From Opisthorchis felineus (taxonomy: Eukaryota; Platyhelminthes; Trematoda; Opisthorchiida; Opisthorchiidae): a stretch of DNA of 64,000 nucleotides. Location: NCBI GenBank assembly GCA_004794785.1, contig SJOL01005577.1, forward strand, positions 62,001 through 126,000, read 5' to 3'. Positions 63,501 to 64,000 of the stretch are shown here, piece by piece. Below the pieces are notes generated by a model. It was given only the letters and a program-made list of their open reading frames with translations, had not been told where the DNA came from and did not search any database. Each line of letters begins with the position of its first letter. Within the stretch, counting starts at the first letter, position 1. The translations under genes and the position numbers were made by a program.

Positions 63501-63867
63501 TAATAAGACCCCGATGCATACATGCGTGCGCACAAATATGTTATGTGAATATAAACGTAGGTTTAAAGCTTTAGTTGTTTCCACTAAGCACGAGTTCTGC
63601 AGTGCTGTCTGATCTCCGGTAGCTTAACCCTTTCACTTCTGCATGTTCGATTTGAACCTACGGGGAGAAGCTCATGAGTATTTTATCAAGAATTTATTGC
63701 ATCCCATTGTTAACGTTCCTCCCTTTGCAGGAAAAGAGCCGTTGATTACTAGACTGGATCGGTTGCATTCGATCATCACGTCTAAAAAGTATGATTACCT
63801 GGATCAGCGGAACCAGCTATTTGAGAACGACTATGAGGATTTCAAAGGCCGGATAGCTGAGTTACAT
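36351..63867 (+). CDS. DNAH5: Axonemal dynein heavy chain, DNAH5/DNAH8 type, N-terminal part (9 exons)
   Basis: Dynein heavy chains are the motor subunits of the axonemal arms. This type sits in the outer arm and drives ciliary and flagellar beating. Nine exons (36351-36576, 40284-40426, 42067-42244, 44852-45015, 52885-53061, 57070-57183, 57273-57380, 62009-62318, 63731-63867) join with matching phases into 519 stop-free codons. Protein order matches the vertebrate DNAH5 N-terminus recalled from memory. Landmarks are RRALIDDRHMYL, FDFWKGRMTRMNSL, NEAKENVKFLSTVEKLC, YNTFSNMTVLFVK, ITNQII, FNFSEVQIFG and KKYDYLDQR. Exons 4 onward belong to the tail domain DHC_N1, which binds intermediate chains and the partner heavy chain. 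Both ends are incomplete: the exon before 36351 was not found (TAG sits in frame just upstream), and the gene continues past 64000. DNAH5 versus DNAH8 orthology is not settled; the family assignment is near certain. Confidence 0.95.
36577..40283 (+). other. Dynein intron A (3.7 kb)
   Basis: GTAAGT...CTAG intron. It holds the antisense RTE 3' end at 38270-38345. The open frames inside (37894-38199 and 38954-39238 on -, 38867-39232 on +) overlap and resemble nothing known. Confidence 0.85.
38270..38345 (-). mobile_element. RTE-type 3' end, antisense in dynein intron A
   Basis: It reads, on the minus strand, as the palindrome of 20805-20825 (here 38293-38313, central base complemented as expected), then a short diverged spacer, then TGATGATGA. 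The preceding part (to about 38345) does not match the 20.7-kb copy closely, so it may come from a related subfamily. Insertion boundaries are uncertain. Confidence 0.55.
40284..40426 (+). CDS. DNAH5: Dynein heavy chain exon B
   Basis: The acceptor is TTCCATCTAG and the donor is GTAAGC at 40427. The exon is 143 nt, enters by completing a split codon (A|AC, Asn) from exon A and leaves in phase 0. Its residues around KKSAKASKRLYFHLGQ and ETAVFLRFNNKEAITMKNI align with the DNAH5 stretch containing KKPKVFVTEG and the aromatic-rich strand that follows. Open sequence upstream in the same frame is intron, since homology stops exactly at the AG. Confidence 0.88.
42067..42244 (+). CDS. DNAH5: Dynein heavy chain exon C
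   Basis: The acceptor is CACATACAG and the donor is GTAAGT at 42245. The exon is 178 nt, phase 0 in and phase 1 out. It starts DVFACKFEVNEGFLQQL and includes FLPLMWAQS and YLDYVDNYLRSLS. This matches the DNAH5 region with EVSFNMLDAADGGLL, FIPALRA and FLSSLEGF. A 1.5-kb duplicated block begins only 53 nt after its donor. Confidence 0.9.
42297..43817. repeat. 1,521-bp duplicated block, copy 2 (in dynein intron C)
   Basis: Near-identical to 33216-34736. It starts 53 nt after the donor of exon C and fills more than half of the 2.6-kb intron. To the right the match ends at CATGTTT, where copy 1 instead enters a diverged repeat. No target-site duplication is evident. Confidence 0.97.
44852..45015 (+). 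CDS. DNAH5: Dynein heavy chain exon D
   Basis: The acceptor is TTTCAAATTCAG and the donor is GTGAGT at 45016. The exon is 164 nt and completes a split codon (A|CC, Thr). The N-terminal part (TIIACSKEQVSL) fits the DNAH5 helix after SSLEG. The C-terminal part (RHPDFVNYLEESASHWMRQ) fits the segment with NNPETLGKIEDCMKVWIKQ, where DHC_N1 begins. An alternative AG at 44908 also keeps frame but would drop the conserved helix, so the upstream acceptor was chosen. Confidence 0.87.
48016..48384. other. Open-frame island in dynein intron D
   Basis: For about 300 bp two plus frames (48016-48384 and 48075-48371) and one minus frame (48023-48337) are open at once. No recognisable domain is present. Low stop density could come from a former coding sequence, such as a transposon fragment, or from base composition. 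Confidence 0.2.
50595..50815 (+). mobile_element. Non-LTR reverse transcriptase fragment
   Basis: VNFKASDSVIWSMLWNTL from 50602, then after a one-base shift NFGIPDGLLNLVKK. These match the reverse transcriptase pattern (V.F.AAFDSV....LW..L..FGIP..L..LVK). The downstream region is decayed, with stops. The sequence is unlike the 19-20 kb element at these positions, suggesting a different LINE clade. It lies in the same orientation as the host gene. Confidence 0.7.
52885..53061 (+). CDS. DNAH5: Dynein heavy chain exon E
   Basis: The acceptor is GGTTTTCAG and the donor is GTAAAG at 53062. The exon is 177 nt, phase 0 at both ends. Residues GPHGEFDFWKGRMTRMNSL are the hallmark DHC_N1 motif (GP..ELE.WK.R...FN.L). 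The spacing from the Trp-containing end of exon D is the same 27 residues as in DNAH5, so no exon is missing across the 7.9-kb intron. Confidence 0.95.
54008..54445 (+). other. Unassigned open frame, 145 codons
   Basis: A plus-strand frame inside dynein intron E, partly open on the other strand too (54151-54450). It contains FKERWIFGQYFDSDFKKW and a cysteine-rich end. I know no family for it. It could be transposon-derived or chance. Confidence 0.15.
54533..55084 (-). other. Longest open frame in the window, 183 codons, unidentified
   Basis: A 552-bp minus-strand frame in intron E. A plus-strand frame over 54537-54719 is open as well (with SPWGFVKAVLKILYQLVV). There is no motif I can assign and no flanking splice signals I trust. 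It is probably a dispersed repeat with residual coding character rather than a host gene. Confidence 0.25.
57070..57183 (+). CDS. DNAH5: Dynein heavy chain exon F
   Basis: The acceptor is TGTTGATAG and the donor is GTGAGT at 57184. The exon is 114 nt, phase 0 at both ends. It encodes KWVDLDKKVTNAYNEAKENV followed by KFLSTVEKLCVPL. This is the strongly conserved DHC_N1 stretch in which DNAH5 has D..[20 protein letters not shown]. It is separated from exon G by only 89 nt. Confidence 0.95.
57184..57272 (+). other. 89-nt dynein intron F
   Basis: GTGAGT...CGCAG between two exons whose protein is contiguous with DNAH5. All the other introns here are 1.4 to 7.9 kb. Confidence 0.95.
57273..57380 (+). 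CDS. DNAH5: Dynein heavy chain exon G
   Basis: The acceptor is GTGTACGCAG and the donor is GTAAGT at 57381. The exon is 108 nt, phase 0 at both ends. Residues LGLIYQHSTFYNTFSNMTVL followed by FVK match the DNAH5 motif with SISHYYNTSEKITSLFVK in both spacing and character. Confidence 0.95.
57635..58172. repeat. Dispersed foldback repeat, copy H (best inverted pair)
   Basis: The left arm (57655-57893) has block a then b. The right arm (57900-58172) has the same blocks inverted, with block c between them. Examples: CTGAATCTC..GTTCTTCAG on the left pairs with CTGAAGAATA..GAGATTCAG. GAAAACTCTTCGACA pairs with TGTCGAAGAGTTTTC. CATTTTACTCAAACC pairs with GGTTCAAGTAAAACATG. The unit is about 540 bp and hairpin-capable. 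The right end read rightward gives ETGRRLSKSFQ, the coding-like string recurring in this family. It lies 255 bp after dynein exon G. Confidence 0.88.
59029..59054. repeat. C14A12 homopolymer junction
   Basis: Fourteen C followed directly by twelve A, a likely site of length polymorphism or assembly error. Confidence 0.95.
62009..62318 (+). CDS. DNAH5: Dynein heavy chain exon H
   Basis: The acceptor is ACTGTCGACAG and the donor is GTAGGC at 62319. The exon is 310 nt, phase 0 in and phase 1 out. It starts ITNQIITSCKRYLTL (DNAH5 VTNQIISACKAYI), then SIWEQ, then FNFSEVQIFGNMNLFTQRLE (DNAH5 FDFSEMYIFGKFETFHRRL). It ends in FVLEG, the start of the conserved IEG turn. It is the largest exon in the window. 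Confidence 0.96.
62319..63730 (+). other. Dynein intron H (1.4 kb)
   Basis: GTAGGC...TTGCAG, phase 1. I see no repeat or gene in it. The frame open from 63643 into exon I is intron readthrough, because dynein homology starts only at 63731. Confidence 0.85.
63731..63867 (+). CDS. DNAH5: Dynein heavy chain exon I (last in window)
   Basis: The acceptor is CTTTGCAG and the donor is GTAAGT at 63868. The exon is 137 nt and completes a split Gly codon from exon H. It encodes KEPLITRLDRLHSIITSKKY, then DYLDQRNQLFENDYEDFKGR. This matches the DNAH5 segment with YNFLDQRKMDFDQDYEEF. Translation open beyond the donor is intron readthrough. The next exon lies outside the window. Confidence 0.95.
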
Positions 63868-64000
63868 GTAAGTGACGTGTGTGCAGATTGGATGATATCA
63901 TTTATCTCGGAAAGCTTCGCGAGTATAAATGATGATCAACAAAAGTGACGGAGCACTGATCGAAACTTACTCACTTTAGCTCTTCAAACCGGATAAAACC

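Noticed and set aside
1..64000. Bacterial-type features: operons, CRISPR arrays, prophage
   Set aside because: The window is intron-containing animal DNA. The only short regular repeats are microsatellites, and there are no spacer arrays.

Overview
This is animal nuclear DNA, most likely from a parasitic flatworm of the opisthorchiid liver fluke type (Clonorchis or Opisthorchis). The animal assignment is firm: one gene is split into nine exons with GT/AG junctions, separated by introns of 1.4 to 7.9 kb, and the space between is filled with decayed retrotransposons, dispersed repeats and microsatellites. The fluke assignment is inference, resting on resemblance of the RTE-like retrotransposon and the foldback repeat (coding-like string LSKSFQ) to sequences I recall from opisthorchiid genomes. 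I could not run a search.

Layout. From 1 to about 36.3 kb I recognise no conserved host gene. This part holds a dispersed foldback repeat (copies near 3.7, 7.8, 10.1, 18.2 and 32.1 kb), a diverged repeat pair (5.95-7.03 kb), a 5'-truncated, frameshifted, internally deleted RTE-like retrotransposon (18.66-20.91 kb) ending in a hairpin and an (ATG)n tail, a microsatellite cluster (20.8-22.6 kb), a tetranucleotide array (29.1 kb), and a few unassigned coding-like islands (4.1-4.5, 16.5-17.8 and 25.9-26.3 kb). A 1,521-bp sequence at 33.2-34.7 kb recurs almost unchanged at 42.3-43.8 kb, inside an intron.

From 36,351 to 63,867 (+ strand) lies the N-terminal part of an axonemal dynein heavy chain of the DNAH5/DNAH8 (outer-arm) type. 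Nine exons join with matching phases into 1,557 nt (519 codons) with no stop. Order and spacing follow the vertebrate DNAH5 N-terminus as I remember it, without a large gap. The initiating exon lies upstream of 36,351 and was not found; the remaining roughly nine tenths of the protein, including all AAA motor modules, lie beyond the window. The introns carry the second copy of the 1.52-kb duplication, an antisense RTE 3' end (38.3 kb), a second reverse transcriptase fragment (50.6 kb), a well-preserved inverted foldback element (57.6-58.2 kb) and unassigned open frames (48.0-48.4 and 54.0-55.1 kb).

The dynein heavy chain would act in the outer arms of ciliary and flagellar axonemes (in flukes: flame cells, ciliated larva, sperm). 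Everything else reads as repeat-driven genome growth. The least explained signals are the foldback family, the indel-free 1.52-kb duplication and the conserved palindrome at the RTE 3' end.
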